From positions 294,330 to 348,347 of the forward strand of contig NZ_BMEC01000004.1 in NCBI RefSeq assembly GCF_014636295.1: DNA of 54,018 nt, in the 5' to 3' direction. Source of the DNA: Marivirga lumbricoides (GTDB lineage: Bacteria; Bacteroidota; Bacteroidia; Cytophagales; Cyclobacteriaceae). Shown here one piece after another: positions 25,720-35,033 of the stretch. The notes under the pieces were generated by a model. The model was not told the origin of the DNA. It saw nothing but the letters and a program-made list of their open reading frames with translations, and ran no database searches. Positions within the stretch are counted from its first letter, which is position 1. Every line of letters begins with the position of its first letter. The translations under genes were made by a program, and so were the position numbers.

Positions 25720-27291
25720 TCACGTTTGTTTTTGAAGTATCTCTTCAGCCAGTTTTTCTTTTCTTCTCATTTCTTCTTGTGTGGCTTCCAGCTCTTCCAT
25801 GTTTTGACGTAATTCTTCTTCCTGTGCCCGCATTTCCTCTGCCTGAGATTGCATTTGTTCCAGCAGTAACCTGGTAGTTTCATTATTTTGTGTGGTAGCA
25901 ATTGAGGAAGCTATATATTCACCCGCCTTTTCCAGAAAGCTTACTTCATAATCTTCAAGCTTATGAAACAAAGCCATCTCAAGTATGGCCTGAACTTTCT
26001 CATTATACATCATAGGTATAATAACAAGGCATGTTGGTGTAGCATCTCCTAAACCTGACTTTATAATAGTATACTCCTGGGGGATCTCTGTAAGAAGTAA
26101 AGTCTCTTTTTCCCTGAAAATCTGTCCCACAAGTCCCTGACCTACTTCAATTTTTTTCTTCATGAACTTTCTTCTGTCAAATGCATACGCAGCAGCCAGT
26201 CTCAGGTGGTTATTGGCGGTGTTATCTGATTCTTCTAAAACGAAAAGACTTGCTTGTTGGGCGTTTAAGTATTTGCTAAGATATTTAGTCACTTCGAAAG
26301 TGAGTTCATTTATATTTTGCTCACTATTTCTAATTACTTCTGTAAGTTTTGATAACCCTTCAGTGGTCCAGATCCTTCTCTTATTTTCAGCATCTACCTT
26401 CTCCATTTTTTGTTTCATGCTGATTAGCTGACCTGCCAGGTTTTCTTTGTTAAGTTCTTTATTATTAGAATCCATTCCTTCCCACTCCACCTGATAATTG
26501 CCAGATGCCACACTGGTGACGTACTCAGCAGCCTTTTTAAGGTTACTTATGGAGTTATTGAGAATTCCTTCAGCTCCGCGAAAGCCAGTTTCACCATCAT
26601 TAAATAAATATTTCTTATTGTTTTCTCGCAAATTGAGTAAAAGAGCAGTTCTTTCTTTATGCTCTCTTTTTAACTTTATCAGAACGAAGATAAGTGTAGG
26701 CAATCCTATCAAAAGAAGAAGTAATTGTACTACTGAATTTCTAAAAATGGCATTTTCATATCTTAATTCTGCTTTCTCAATAAGTTGCTCTTGAAACTGG
26801 GCCAAATTACTACTGAAGGCTGCATTTACAGGCCAAAAGTCTCTGCCAAAGTCATTGGAAAGGATTTTGAGATATGCTTCCATGTCATCATTTTTAAGGT
26901 GTTTTACCATTTGCTCATACATATCAGCGTACTCATAAAAACCTGCTTTAACCCGCGGGTAATTAACCGGGTCACTAAAGCCTTGGATGGCAAATAAACT
27001 ATCCAGTGTTCTAAAATTATCTCTATTTGTCCTCCTTGCTACATCTACACTCCAAAAAAGGAAGCCATCATCTCGTATAAGGGCATAACCTCTTCCGCTT
27101 ATGTCCATTTGGCGCATATTTAGCATAGTATTCTCTGTAACCATCGTAACAAGATTGGTTTGCTCTTTCACTTCCAATGCATTACGCATTACTATTCTAT
27201 TATAAAAAGATAATATTACGCTTAATAAAATTAGTGTTGATACGCTATATATCCCGATTGAAATAAGATGTGTTTTAAAGAATTTTCTCAT
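25720..27291 (-). CDS. membrane sensor with CHASE3-like and GAF domains
   Basis: The protein is 523 aa from ATG 27291; a longer TTG start is less likely. A membrane helix (about 8-28) and a second (about 190-210, VVQLLLLLIGLPTLIFVLI) enclose a helical extracellular domain of the CHASE3 type. A HAMP-like region (about 250-295) and a GAF domain (about 340-475, with QASLFVLEESD and VGQGLVGQIF) follow. The protein ends in a Glu/Gln-rich coiled coil (QAEEMRAQEEELRQNMEELE). No kinase or output domain is present, so it must signal through a partner. Confidence 0.8.
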   Translation of the reverse strand: MRKFFKTHLISIGIYSVSTLILLSVILSFYNRIVMRNALEVKEQTNLVTMVTENTMLNMRQMDISGRGYALIRDDGFLFWSVDVARRTNRDNFRTLDSLFAIQGFSDPVNYPRVKAGFYEYADMYEQMVKHLKNDDMEAYLKILSNDFGRDFWPVNAAFSSNLAQFQEQLIEKAELRYENAIFRNSVVQLLLLLIGLPTLIFVLIKLKREHKERTALLLNLRENNKKYLFNDGETGFRGAEGILNNSISNLKKAAEYVTSVASGNYQVEWEGMDSNNKELNKENLAGQLISMKQKMEKVDAENKRRIWTTEGLSKLTEVIRNSEQNINELTFEVTKYLSKYLNAQQASLFVLEESDNTANNHLRLAAAYAFDRRKFMKKKIEVGQGLVGQIFREKETLLLTEIPQEYTIIKSGLGDATPTCLVIIPMMYNEKVQAILEMALFHKLEDYEVSFLEKAGEYIASSIATTQNNETTRLLLEQMQSQAEEMRAQEEELRQNMEELEATQEEMRRKEKLAEEILQKQT

Positions 27292-27516
27292 TGAGTACCA
27301 GATTTGAAAGTTAAAGTAATTCAATTTTTTCTAAAATAAAAGCTTGATTTCAAACCTGTTTAGACTCATCAGGTAAAATTCTGTTCAATAAAATGATTTA
27401 CGAATTGCTCTTCCATCCAAATCTCCATATCACCAGTAAAATAATTGTACTTAATTTATTACAGTTGATATTGCTAAAAAGTGTATTTTCAGTGTTTAAA
27501 TAAAAATAATTATACT

Positions 27517-30500
27517 ATGATTAAAAAGATACTCTTAGCGTGCATGTGCCTCGCAGTATTCTCATTAAAGGCCCAGGATACCTATCAGGTGAATGGTGTA
27601 AAAGATGAGAGGCCCGGCATACATGCCTTTACTAATGCGGTTTTACATGTAGATTATCAAACGGTGATTCCGAATGCTACTTTGATAATTGAAAAAAGTA
27701 AGATTACTGCTGCAGGCGATGGTGTAAATATCCCGAAAGGAGCTATTGTTCATGATTTAATGGGTAAGCATATATATCCGTCCTTCATTGAGCTTTCCTC
27801 AGATTTAGGCTTGCCTGATAAAGAGTCTTCTAGAGGTGCGGGGCCACAATTAGCCCCCACAACCAAAGGCGCTTATAATGCAAATGATGCAATAAAAGCT
27901 TATTATGATGCTGCGTCTCATTTTACCGTAAATACAAAGGATGCTGAAAAGCTTAAAAAGGCTGGTTTCGGTGCCGTACTAACTCACAGTAAAGATGGTC
28001 TTGTTAGAGGAACAGGGGCATTTGTTGCTTTAGGCACTGAAGCTGAGAATTTAGAGATTTTAAAAGAAAGAGCTTCATCACACTTTTCATTTGATAAAGG
28101 GAGTTCTACGCAGGACAACCCCAGCTCACTAATGGGGGCTATTGCTTTAATAAAGCAAACTTACCTTGATGCTGATTGGTATAAAAATCAGAACAAAATG
28201 GTAGACCTTTCTCTTGAAGCGTTTAACAACAATAAAAACCTGACCCAATTTTTTGATGCGGGAGGAGATAAACTCAATATTCTAAGAGCGGATAAGTTGG
28301 GAGATGAATTTGGTGTTCAATATATCATAAAAGGTAATGGAGATGAATACCAGAGGTTAGCGGAGATAAAAAATACAAATGCTACTTTAATTATACCTGT
28401 TAATTTTCCTGCTGCTTATGATGTGGAAGACCCTCTTGATGCCATTAATGTAAGCTATGAAAGCATGAAGCATTGGGAAATGGCGCCTTACAATTTAAAA
28501 AAGTTACAAGATGCAGGTGTTGAGTTCATTATTACCTCAGATGGATTAAAAGATTTATCAAAGTTATCTGAAATGTTGGAAAAGGCGATTGAAGTTGGTT
28601 TGAAGGAAGAGTTGGCTTTGAAAGCATTGACCTTTACTCCCGCCAAAACTATTGGTATGGAAAGTAAAGTTGGTAGCTTAAAAAAGGGTATGCTTGCTAA
28701 CTTTATCATTACTGATGGTAGCCCTTTTAAAAAGGATACTAAAATATTCGAAAACTGGGTGCAGGGAAATATCAATTCCTATAAAGATATTTCAGAAAAG
28801 GATTTGAATGGTAAATATGACCTTACCATCGGAAAGTTAGATTTTAAACTTCAAATCTCCGGAAAACCTACGAAACCTGATTTTCATATAATCGAAAATG
28901 ACTCTGTGAAGACTGATGTGAAGTCTTCAGTTGATAAAACTTTAGTAACGCTTTCATTTGAGCCAAAAGATACAGTAAATGCAACCGGGAAAATTAGACT
29001 TTCAGGTTGGATAACTGAGAATGGACTAAACGGAAAAGCAGAAATGGCTGATGGAAGCTGGGTTGAGTGGTCTGCGAAAAGAACTGGGGATCTAGAGAAG
29101 AAAGAAGAAAAGAAAGAAGATGAAAAGTCAGCAGGAGATAAAGAAGAGCCGGGCAAACTGATTTACCCTTTTGTGGCTCATGGATTACCTGAAAAGCCAA
29201 CTTCAGAAACAATTCTTATCAAAAACGCTACTGTTTGGACCAGTGAAGCAGATGGTGTGTTAGAAGCCACTGACGTATTATTGCAAAATGGTAAAATAGC
29301 CAAGATAGGTAAAAACCTTTCTGCATCTGGTGCAAGAGTGATAGATGGAACAGGCAAACATTTAACGCCCGGAGTTATTGATGAACATTCGCATATCGCT
29401 ATAAGCAGAGGTGTAAATGAAGGCTCAGAAGCTGTTACTGCAGAAGTAAACATTGAAGATGTTGTGGACTCAGATGACATCAATATTTACAGACAATTAT
29501 CAGGAGGGGTAACCTCAGCACAGTTACTACATGGCTCAGCTAACCCTATTGGTGGCCGCTCAGCTATTATAAAGTTAAAGTGGGGCTATGGTCCTGAGGA
29601 GTTGAAAATTAAAGGAGCAGACAAGTTTATCAAGTTTGCTTTGGGTGAGAATGTGAAACAATCCAACTGGGGAGATAGAAATACAGTACGTTTTCCTCAA
29701 ACCAGAATGGGAGTTGAAGGTGTTTTTGAAGATGCTTTCACCAGAGCCCTGGCTTATGAAAAGGAATGGAAAACTTATAATTCATTGTCGAAAAAAGAAA
29801 AAGCAAATGCATCAGCGCCTAGGAGAAATTTAGAAATGGAAACTATTGTAGAAATTCTTAATGGTAAGCGCTTTATTTCATGTCACTCTTACGTTCAGTC
29901 CGAAATAAATATGCTGATGCACGTAGCTAACCGATATAATTTCAAAATAAACACCTTCACTCATATTTTGGAGGGCTATAAAGTAGCCGATAAAATGAAA
30001 GAGCATGGTGTGGGAGGTTCAACATTTGCTGATTGGTGGGCATATAAATTCGAAGTAAATGATGCAATACCGTATAATGCGGCATTAATGCATGGTCAGG
30101 GAGTAGTAACCGCTATTAATTCTGATGATGCTGAAATGGGTAGAAGGTTAAATCAGGAAGCTGCCAAAACTATAAAATATGGTGATGTTGAAGAACAGGA
30201 AGCTCTTAAAATGGTGACCATAAATCCTGCTAAATTACTTCATCTGGATAACAGAACAGGAAGTATAAAAGTAGGAAAGGATGCAGACGTAGTGCTATGG
30301 ACTGATCATCCGCTTTCTATTTATGCTAAAGCCGAAAAGACAATTATCGAAGGAGCGGTTTTTTATGATTTGGATAAGGAAACAGAAATACTGGCAGGAA
30401 TTCAATCAGAGCGTGCTCGCTTAATCAGAGAGATGCAGGGAGATAAGAAAAACGGCAAGGCTACTCAAAAAGGAAAGCCAAAATCTCAGATTATCTACCA

Positions 30501-30540
30501 CTGTGAGACTGAAATTGAAAATTACTCATCATTAAAATAA
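27517..30540 (+). CDS. two-module amidohydrolase, secreted
   Basis: The protein is 1007 aa from ATG 27517 with a signal peptide (MIKKILLACMCLAVFSLKAQ). Module 1 (about 25-430) has the amidohydrolase flank folds but lacks the HxH metal motif: where it should be, the sequence reads HIYPSFIELSSD. A linker with charged low-complexity sequence (about 530-560, rich in Lys/Glu) joins module 2 (about 560-1000), which has intact HxH in GVIDEHSHIAISRG, His in ISCHSY, His in NTFTHILEG and Asp in AINSDDAEMG. Module 2 is probably the active imidazolonepropionase-like hydrolase. The next gene is a related single module. Confidence 0.85.
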   Translation: MIKKILLACMCLAVFSLKAQDTYQVNGVKDERPGIHAFTNAVLHVDYQTVIPNATLIIEKSKITAAGDGVNIPKGAIVHDLMGKHIYPSFIELSSDLGLPDKESSRGAGPQLAPTTKGAYNANDAIKAYYDAASHFTVNTKDAEKLKKAGFGAVLTHSKDGLVRGTGAFVALGTEAENLEILKERASSHFSFDKGSSTQDNPSSLMGAIALIKQTYLDADWYKNQNKMVDLSLEAFNNNKNLTQFFDAGGDKLNILRADKLGDEFGVQYIIKGNGDEYQRLAEIKNTNATLIIPVNFPAAYDVEDPLDAINVSYESMKHWEMAPYNLKKLQDAGVEFIITSDGLKDLSKLSEMLEKAIEVGLKEELALKALTFTPAKTIGMESKVGSLKKGMLANFIITDGSPFKKDTKIFENWVQGNINSYKDISEKDLNGKYDLTIGKLDFKLQISGKPTKPDFHIIENDSVKTDVKSSVDKTLVTLSFEPKDTVNATGKIRLSGWITENGLNGKAEMADGSWVEWSAKRTGDLEKKEEKKEDEKSAGDKEEPGKLIYPFVAHGLPEKPTSETILIKNATVWTSEADGVLEATDVLLQNGKIAKIGKNLSASGARVIDGTGKHLTPGVIDEHSHIAISRGVNEGSEAVTAEVNIEDVVDSDDINIYRQLSGGVTSAQLLHGSANPIGGRSAIIKLKWGYGPEELKIKGADKFIKFALGENVKQSNWGDRNTVRFPQTRMGVEGVFEDAFTRALAYEKEWKTYNSLSKKEKANASAPRRNLEMETIVEILNGKRFISCHSYVQSEINMLMHVANRYNFKINTFTHILEGYKVADKMKEHGVGGSTFADWWAYKFEVNDAIPYNAALMHGQGVVTAINSDDAEMGRRLNQEAAKTIKYGDVEEQEALKMVTINPAKLLHLDNRTGSIKVGKDADVVLWTDHPLSIYAKAEKTIIEGAVFYDLDKETEILAGIQSERARLIREMQGDKKNGKATQKGKPKSQIIYHCETEIENYSSLK

Positions 30541-30547
30541 TTGAAGA

Positions 30548-31861
30548 ATGAATAAATTAATAAATCATATTTTAACTTGTTTTTTGCTGCTGGTAATTTT
30601 TCCCTCGGCATTTGCACAAGTACCTGCACCGGGTGATGCGCAGACTAAACCTATTGCAATAATGAATGCTATAGCACATTTAGGCAATGGAAAAGTTATT
30701 GAGAATTCGGCTATTACCTTTGAAGATGGTAAACTTACTGTAGTGGCAGATGCCACCACAATCAGACTTGATTTAAGCCGCTTTAGAGTTATCAATGCAG
30801 AAGGGATGCATGTTTACCCCGGCTTGATTGCTTCCAATACAATTATAGGGTTAGAGGAGATTGCAGCGGTACGTGCAACACGGGATCAGGATGAAGTAGG
30901 AGAGTTTAACCCGAACATTAGAGCGCTGGTAGCCTACAATACTGACTCAGAGATTATTCCTACCACAAGGTTCAATGGTGTTTTGTATTCTCAAACCACA
31001 CCACGAGGCGGAAGGATTTCAGGCAGCTCATCTGTAATGGGTTTGGATGCATGGAATTGGGAAGATGCAGCACTTAAGGTAGATGAGGGAATTCATTTAA
31101 ACTGGCCATCACGTATGCTTTATCCAAGATGGTGGAGAGGTGAAACAGAATGGCGTGTAAATGAGGAGTACGATGCTGAATACGATCAGTTAAGTGGTTT
31201 TTTTAAAGAAGCAGTATCTTACGGAGAAATGGGTGAACCTACTGTTCCTAATTTGAAAATGAAGGCTATGTCAGGGCTATTTGATGGCTCTAAAACGCTT
31301 TATATTCATACTGGGAGGGCCAAAGAGATCATTGAGTCCATTCAGTTTGCACAGGAGCATGGAGTGAAGAAGATTGTTCTGGTAGGAGGGGACCAGGCTT
31401 TATATGTAGCAAGTTTCCTGAAAGAAAACAATATTCCTATTATTCTGGAAGATACACACCGACTGCCTGAGCAGAGTAGCGATGCAGTATATCTTCCTTA
31501 CCAACTTCCTTTTTTATTGAAAGAAGCTGGCCTAAAAGTGGTTATCAGCCAGTGGGATGAAGTGATGAAAGTGAGGAATTTGCCTTTTGGTGTTGGTACG
31601 GCTGCTGCTTACGGATTAGGGAAAGAAGAAGCTTTAAAAATGGTAACTTTGAATCCAGCCCAAATAATGGGGGTAGATGACAAAATTGGTTCATTGGAAG
31701 TTGGCAAACTGGCCTCTATAGTGGTTTCAGAAGGTGACTTGTTGGACATGAAAACTAATAAGCTAAAGCATGTCTTTGTAGAAGGTAGAGAGGTCACTCT
31801 TGATGCTCATCAGCAGAGACTTTATGAGAAGTTTAAAGAGAAGTATGAAAAGCAGGAATAG
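30548..31861 (+). CDS. amidohydrolase-like protein lacking the HxH motif
   Basis: The protein is 437 aa with a signal peptide (LTCFLLLVIFPSAFAQ). It resembles a single amidohydrolase module: a beta-rich N-terminus (AIMNAIAHLGNGKVIE), VYPGLIASNTIIGLEE at the place of the metal-binding HxH (both His missing), and the standard C-terminal segment VTLNPAQIMGVDDKIGSLEVGK. The usual metal-ligand Asp region reads LPFGVGTAA instead. It is therefore probably a non-catalytic partner of the module 2 enzyme upstream, which ends 7 bp before this start. The stop is followed by a perfect terminator at 31895. Confidence 0.82.
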   Translation: MNKLINHILTCFLLLVIFPSAFAQVPAPGDAQTKPIAIMNAIAHLGNGKVIENSAITFEDGKLTVVADATTIRLDLSRFRVINAEGMHVYPGLIASNTIIGLEEIAAVRATRDQDEVGEFNPNIRALVAYNTDSEIIPTTRFNGVLYSQTTPRGGRISGSSSVMGLDAWNWEDAALKVDEGIHLNWPSRMLYPRWWRGETEWRVNEEYDAEYDQLSGFFKEAVSYGEMGEPTVPNLKMKAMSGLFDGSKTLYIHTGRAKEIIESIQFAQEHGVKKIVLVGGDQALYVASFLKENNIPIILEDTHRLPEQSSDAVYLPYQLPFLLKEAGLKVVISQWDEVMKVRNLPFGVGTAAAYGLGKEEALKMVTLNPAQIMGVDDKIGSLEVGKLASIVVSEGDLLDMKTNKLKHVFVEGREVTLDAHQQRLYEKFKEKYEKQE

Positions 31862-31894
31862 TATAGAAGTAAAAATATAATATTGTTATAAAAT

Positions 31895-31927
31895 AAAATG
31901 CCCTGTGATCAGGGCATTTTATTTTCA
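31895..31927. terminator. intrinsic terminator, bidirectional
   Basis: AAAATGCCCTG (31895-31905) pairs perfectly with CAGGGCATTTT (31910-31920), with loop TGAT and T-rich sequence on both strands. It serves the amidohydrolase operon and the convergent thioredoxin gene at 31966-32298. Confidence 0.88.
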
Positions 31928-31965
31928 AAACTATCTTTCAGATAGTTAATTCCTTGAAAATCTTT

Positions 31966-32298
31966 TTAATGAAGTTCCGGATTAAGGGATTCTACCTCTT
32001 TAATCATACTCAGTATTTTTTTCTTATCAGAGGTAGCCATTTTCTCTACTAGTTCACCATTTTTAAAACTCGCAAAGAAAGGTAAACTATATACCCCTGC
32101 CAGCATTCTTGCTTTCGGGTTGTCTGGTGCATTTATTTCGAAGAAAGAGACATTCTCAGAATTTTGCTCAGCTATTTTCTCAAACTCCGGAGCAATAGCC
32201 TTACAAATCCCACACCAGTCTGCTTGAAACTTAATGATTATATTTTCATTGTTTTTCAAGATTTCTTCAAGATTCTGATCATTTGCTTGCTGTATCAT
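31966..32298 (-). CDS. thioredoxin family protein
   Basis: The protein is 110 aa and cytoplasmic. The redox site is the variant WCGIC (in QADWCGICKAIAP) instead of WCGPC. The loop before the cis-Pro segment reads GVYSLPFFASF, with Pro in the expected place. The family reduces or forms disulfides; the Ile in the middle of the CXXC motif suggests specialised partners. It stands alone, with the bidirectional terminator at its 3' side and a 370-bp gap upstream. Confidence 0.88.
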   Translation of the reverse strand: MIQQANDQNLEEILKNNENIIIKFQADWCGICKAIAPEFEKIAEQNSENVSFFEINAPDNPKARMLAGVYSLPFFASFKNGELVEKMATSDKKKILSMIKEVESLNPELH

Positions 32299-32668
32299 AT
32301 ATTGTTACAATTAATTTTATTTTTCTATACAACATAATCGTAGTAATTGTTCTATATAGATTCAGATCAGGTAAGTAGTTTTATGTACCTTTTTGTGGCT
32401 TGTTTTTAGCCTTTTTGTAGCCTTTTGGCAGGCGGTTTCAGAAATTTAATATTTATCGAAGTTATTGGATAGTTAATCGTATGCCACATTTTAAAAATCC
32501 AGAAAGATAATTTATGTATTGAAGAGGTGTAGTTTTTTAAGAGAAAGGCAGGATGTATGTTTATTTTAAAAATAAATCTCTATTATGATTCTATTTCATA
32601 CTTTCCGTAATCCCGGCTGATAAATTTTAGTTAAAAATCGGATTACTTTTTTAAAAGCTTTACAATAT
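32299..32668. other. 370-bp intergenic region, no gene seen
   Basis: It is A+T-rich, with a repeated short word near 32388-32422 (TTTTTGTGGC, TTTTTAGCC, TTTTTGTAGCC) and an imperfect inverted pair GTAATCC/GGATTAC at about 32610-32646 followed by T6. No open frame longer than about 25 codons with coding character was found. Confidence 0.4.
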
Positions 32669-33037
32669 CTACTTCTTAAAGATAAAGTAAACTGCAAGCA
32701 CAAGAAATATAAAACCTACCAAATGGTTCCACTTAATAGTTTCATTTTTGAAAAAAGTAAAAGTAAACAACATAAAAACAATTAAAGTAATTACCTCTTG
32801 CAATACTTTTAGCTGAACCAAAGAGAAGGGGCCACCATTTTCCTGATAACCAATCCTGTTGGCTGGTACCTGGAAGAAATATTCAAATAGAGCAAGCCCC
32901 CAGCTTATGAGGATAATGGAAATGAGGCCAAGCTTATTGAACCATTTCCATTCATGAAACTTTAAATGACCATACCAGGCTAATGTCATAAAAGTGTTTG
33001 ACAAAATTAGCAGCCCAATTGTATAGATAGCTTTCAT
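32669..33037 (-). CDS. DUF486 / DMT-type membrane protein
   Basis: The protein is 122 aa with four membrane helices and matches the DUF486 pattern: TFMTLAWYGHLK near residue 18, LISWGLALFEYFFQVPANRIG around 45-65, and QLKVLQEVITLIVFMLFTF. Members are four-helix relatives of drug/metabolite transporters; substrates are unknown. It starts with ATG 33037, 29 bp after the serA fusion gene on the same strand, so it may be cotranscribed with it. Confidence 0.88.
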   Translation of the reverse strand: MKAIYTIGLLILSNTFMTLAWYGHLKFHEWKWFNKLGLISIILISWGLALFEYFFQVPANRIGYQENGGPFSLVQLKVLQEVITLIVFMLFTFTFFKNETIKWNHLVGFIFLVLAVYFIFKK

Positions 33038-33066
33038 CTTTCAACGCCTACAAGGCTTTCCAATAA

Positions 33067-34953
33067 TTAATACAGCACTCTGAATTTAATAGTATGGTCA
33101 ATATCTCTTAAAGACTTGATAAGGTCATTAGGATAGGCTTTATCAATATCTGTGATTACGTACCCAATCTTTTCATTGGTTTTTAGGTATTGGCCAACAA
33201 TATTTATCTCATGCTGCGCAAAAAGCTGATTTATTTTAGCAATTATGCCTGGCACATTTTTATGTATATGAATCAATCTGTGAGCATTTTGTAACCTCGG
33301 TAATTGTAAATTTGGAAAATTTACACTGTTTGTAGTGGTGCCGGTATTGATGTAATCCATTATTCTGGCAGGCACAAACTGACCGATATTTACTTGTGCT
33401 TCTTCCGTACTACCTCCAATATGTGGTGTTAAAATGGTATTAGGCAAACCTCTTAATTCACTTTCGAAAGGATCATTATTACTCTTTGGCTCCTTTGGAA
33501 AAACATCTATGGCACATCCTGCTACCTTTTTAGATTTAATGGCAGCTTTCAAAGCAGGTATGTCCACCACATGTCCACGGCTTAAGTTCAGGAAGATGAC
33601 ACCATCTTTCATTAAATTAAATTCTTTCTCTGTGATGATGTTAGTATTTTCTACCCTTCCATCCACATGCAAGGTGACAACATCAGCTGTTTTTAATAAG
33701 GCCTCCATTGACTCCACCTTAGTAGCATTTCCTAAGGCCAGCTTCTCTTCAGCATCGTAATAGTAAACATCCATTCCAATACTTTCAGCAACTACCGAAA
33801 GCTGAGCTCCAATGTTGCCATAGCCAATAATCCCTAGTTTTTTACCCCTAATTTCCCGACTGCCAGAGGCTGATTTATCCCATTTACCATGGTGCATTAA
33901 TATGGACTTGTCAAATATATTTCTAATCAACATAATAATGCTTCCTAATGCTAGTTCTACCACAGAACGCGTGTTACTAAACGGAGCATTAAATACAGCT
34001 ATACCTTTGTCCTGACAAGCATCTAAATCAATTTGATTGGTTCCTATGCAGAAGGCCCCAATAGCCATCAGTCGGTTAGCATTTTCTATCACCTTCTGAG
34101 TGACCTGAGTTTTTGAACGGATTCCTAAAATAGAAATACCTTTAATTTTCTCACAAAGCTCATCTTCATCTAGTCCTGCAGGATAAACTTCTACAGAAAA
34201 GCCCTCATTTTCTAATAAGGCAACACCCATAGGATGCACATTTTCCAGCAATAGAACTTTAATCCTGTTTTTAGGGTAGGAGATAGCTGAGGCTATCTTA
34301 TTCACAAAAAGCACCTCATCTAGTGAAGGCGCAATGTGATCAGCTTTCTCCATTACTTTTTCCCGGCTAACATTTTCAGTAAATGCGTAGAACCTGTTGG
34401 CAAGTCCGGCAGCTTTTATTTCATAGTCATTGTGGCCATCACCAATAACATAAATGTCACCATCCAAATCTAAAGCGCGAATTACTTCAGCTTTCCCACC
34501 ATCTTTGGAAAGAGGGTTATTCTCATCAAAACCAGTTACATTGCCTTTCTCATCAAATACTAATTCATTGGCAAAAATATGATCCGGTAGCACTCCCAGA
34601 CTTGTTACAATAGGCTCAATGTATTCTTTAAATCCATTCGATATCACGTATATTTTATCAGAATAGGTAGCAAAAAATTCTGTGTTTCTTTGAAAGGACA
34701 CAGAAACCTGATCTTTTAAAGCATTTATTAATTGTGGTAAATGTGATTTGTTAGCTTCCAAAAGCAATAACCTGTCCTTTAAGGAATCCCTGAATGAAAT
34801 TTCTCCATTCATTCCAAGGTCCGTTAGTTCCTTTATTTTGGCTTCGGCTGCTACTTTTTGCGGTTTCCCTTCCAAAGAAATAGAAGCTAATAAGTCCATT
34901 GCCTCAACGCGTGTTAAGGTACTATCGAAATCTATGATAAAATACTTGTCCAT
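33067..34953 (-). CDS. serA: phosphoserine phosphatase / 3-phosphoglycerate dehydrogenase fusion
   Basis: The protein is 628 aa. Residues 1-215 are a HAD-IB SerB-like phosphatase with motif I FIIDFDSTLT (D8, D10) and motif III VIGDGHNDYEI. Residues 230-545 are a D-isomer dehydrogenase with the NAD site LGIIGYGNIGAQL and catalytic ILTPHIGGSTEE. Residues 555-628 form an ACT domain (VPGIIAKINQLF). It joins the first and last steps of serine synthesis; SerC, the middle step, is not in this window. Serine feedback through the ACT domain is likely. Confidence 0.93.
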   Translation of the reverse strand: MDKYFIIDFDSTLTRVEAMDLLASISLEGKPQKVAAEAKIKELTDLGMNGEISFRDSLKDRLLLLEANKSHLPQLINALKDQVSVSFQRNTEFFATYSDKIYVISNGFKEYIEPIVTSLGVLPDHIFANELVFDEKGNVTGFDENNPLSKDGGKAEVIRALDLDGDIYVIGDGHNDYEIKAAGLANRFYAFTENVSREKVMEKADHIAPSLDEVLFVNKIASAISYPKNRIKVLLLENVHPMGVALLENEGFSVEVYPAGLDEDELCEKIKGISILGIRSKTQVTQKVIENANRLMAIGAFCIGTNQIDLDACQDKGIAVFNAPFSNTRSVVELALGSIIMLIRNIFDKSILMHHGKWDKSASGSREIRGKKLGIIGYGNIGAQLSVVAESIGMDVYYYDAEEKLALGNATKVESMEALLKTADVVTLHVDGRVENTNIITEKEFNLMKDGVIFLNLSRGHVVDIPALKAAIKSKKVAGCAIDVFPKEPKSNNDPFESELRGLPNTILTPHIGGSTEEAQVNIGQFVPARIMDYINTGTTTNSVNFPNLQLPRLQNAHRLIHIHKNVPGIIAKINQLFAQHEINIVGQYLKTNEKIGYVITDIDKAYPNDLIKSLRDIDHTIKFRVLY

Positions 34954-35033
34954 AATGAATTGATATTCAAGTTAGCAAAGCTATAAAACCTAAAGGGTAA
35001 AATGAGAATAGAAGTTAAAATTTATTAAGAAAT

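Noticed and set aside
28884-29483. Several long minus-strand frames opposite the amidohydrolase
   Set aside because: They arise from the Lys/Glu-rich and Ser/Thr-rich coding of the plus-strand gene, and give low-complexity Ser/Phe products.
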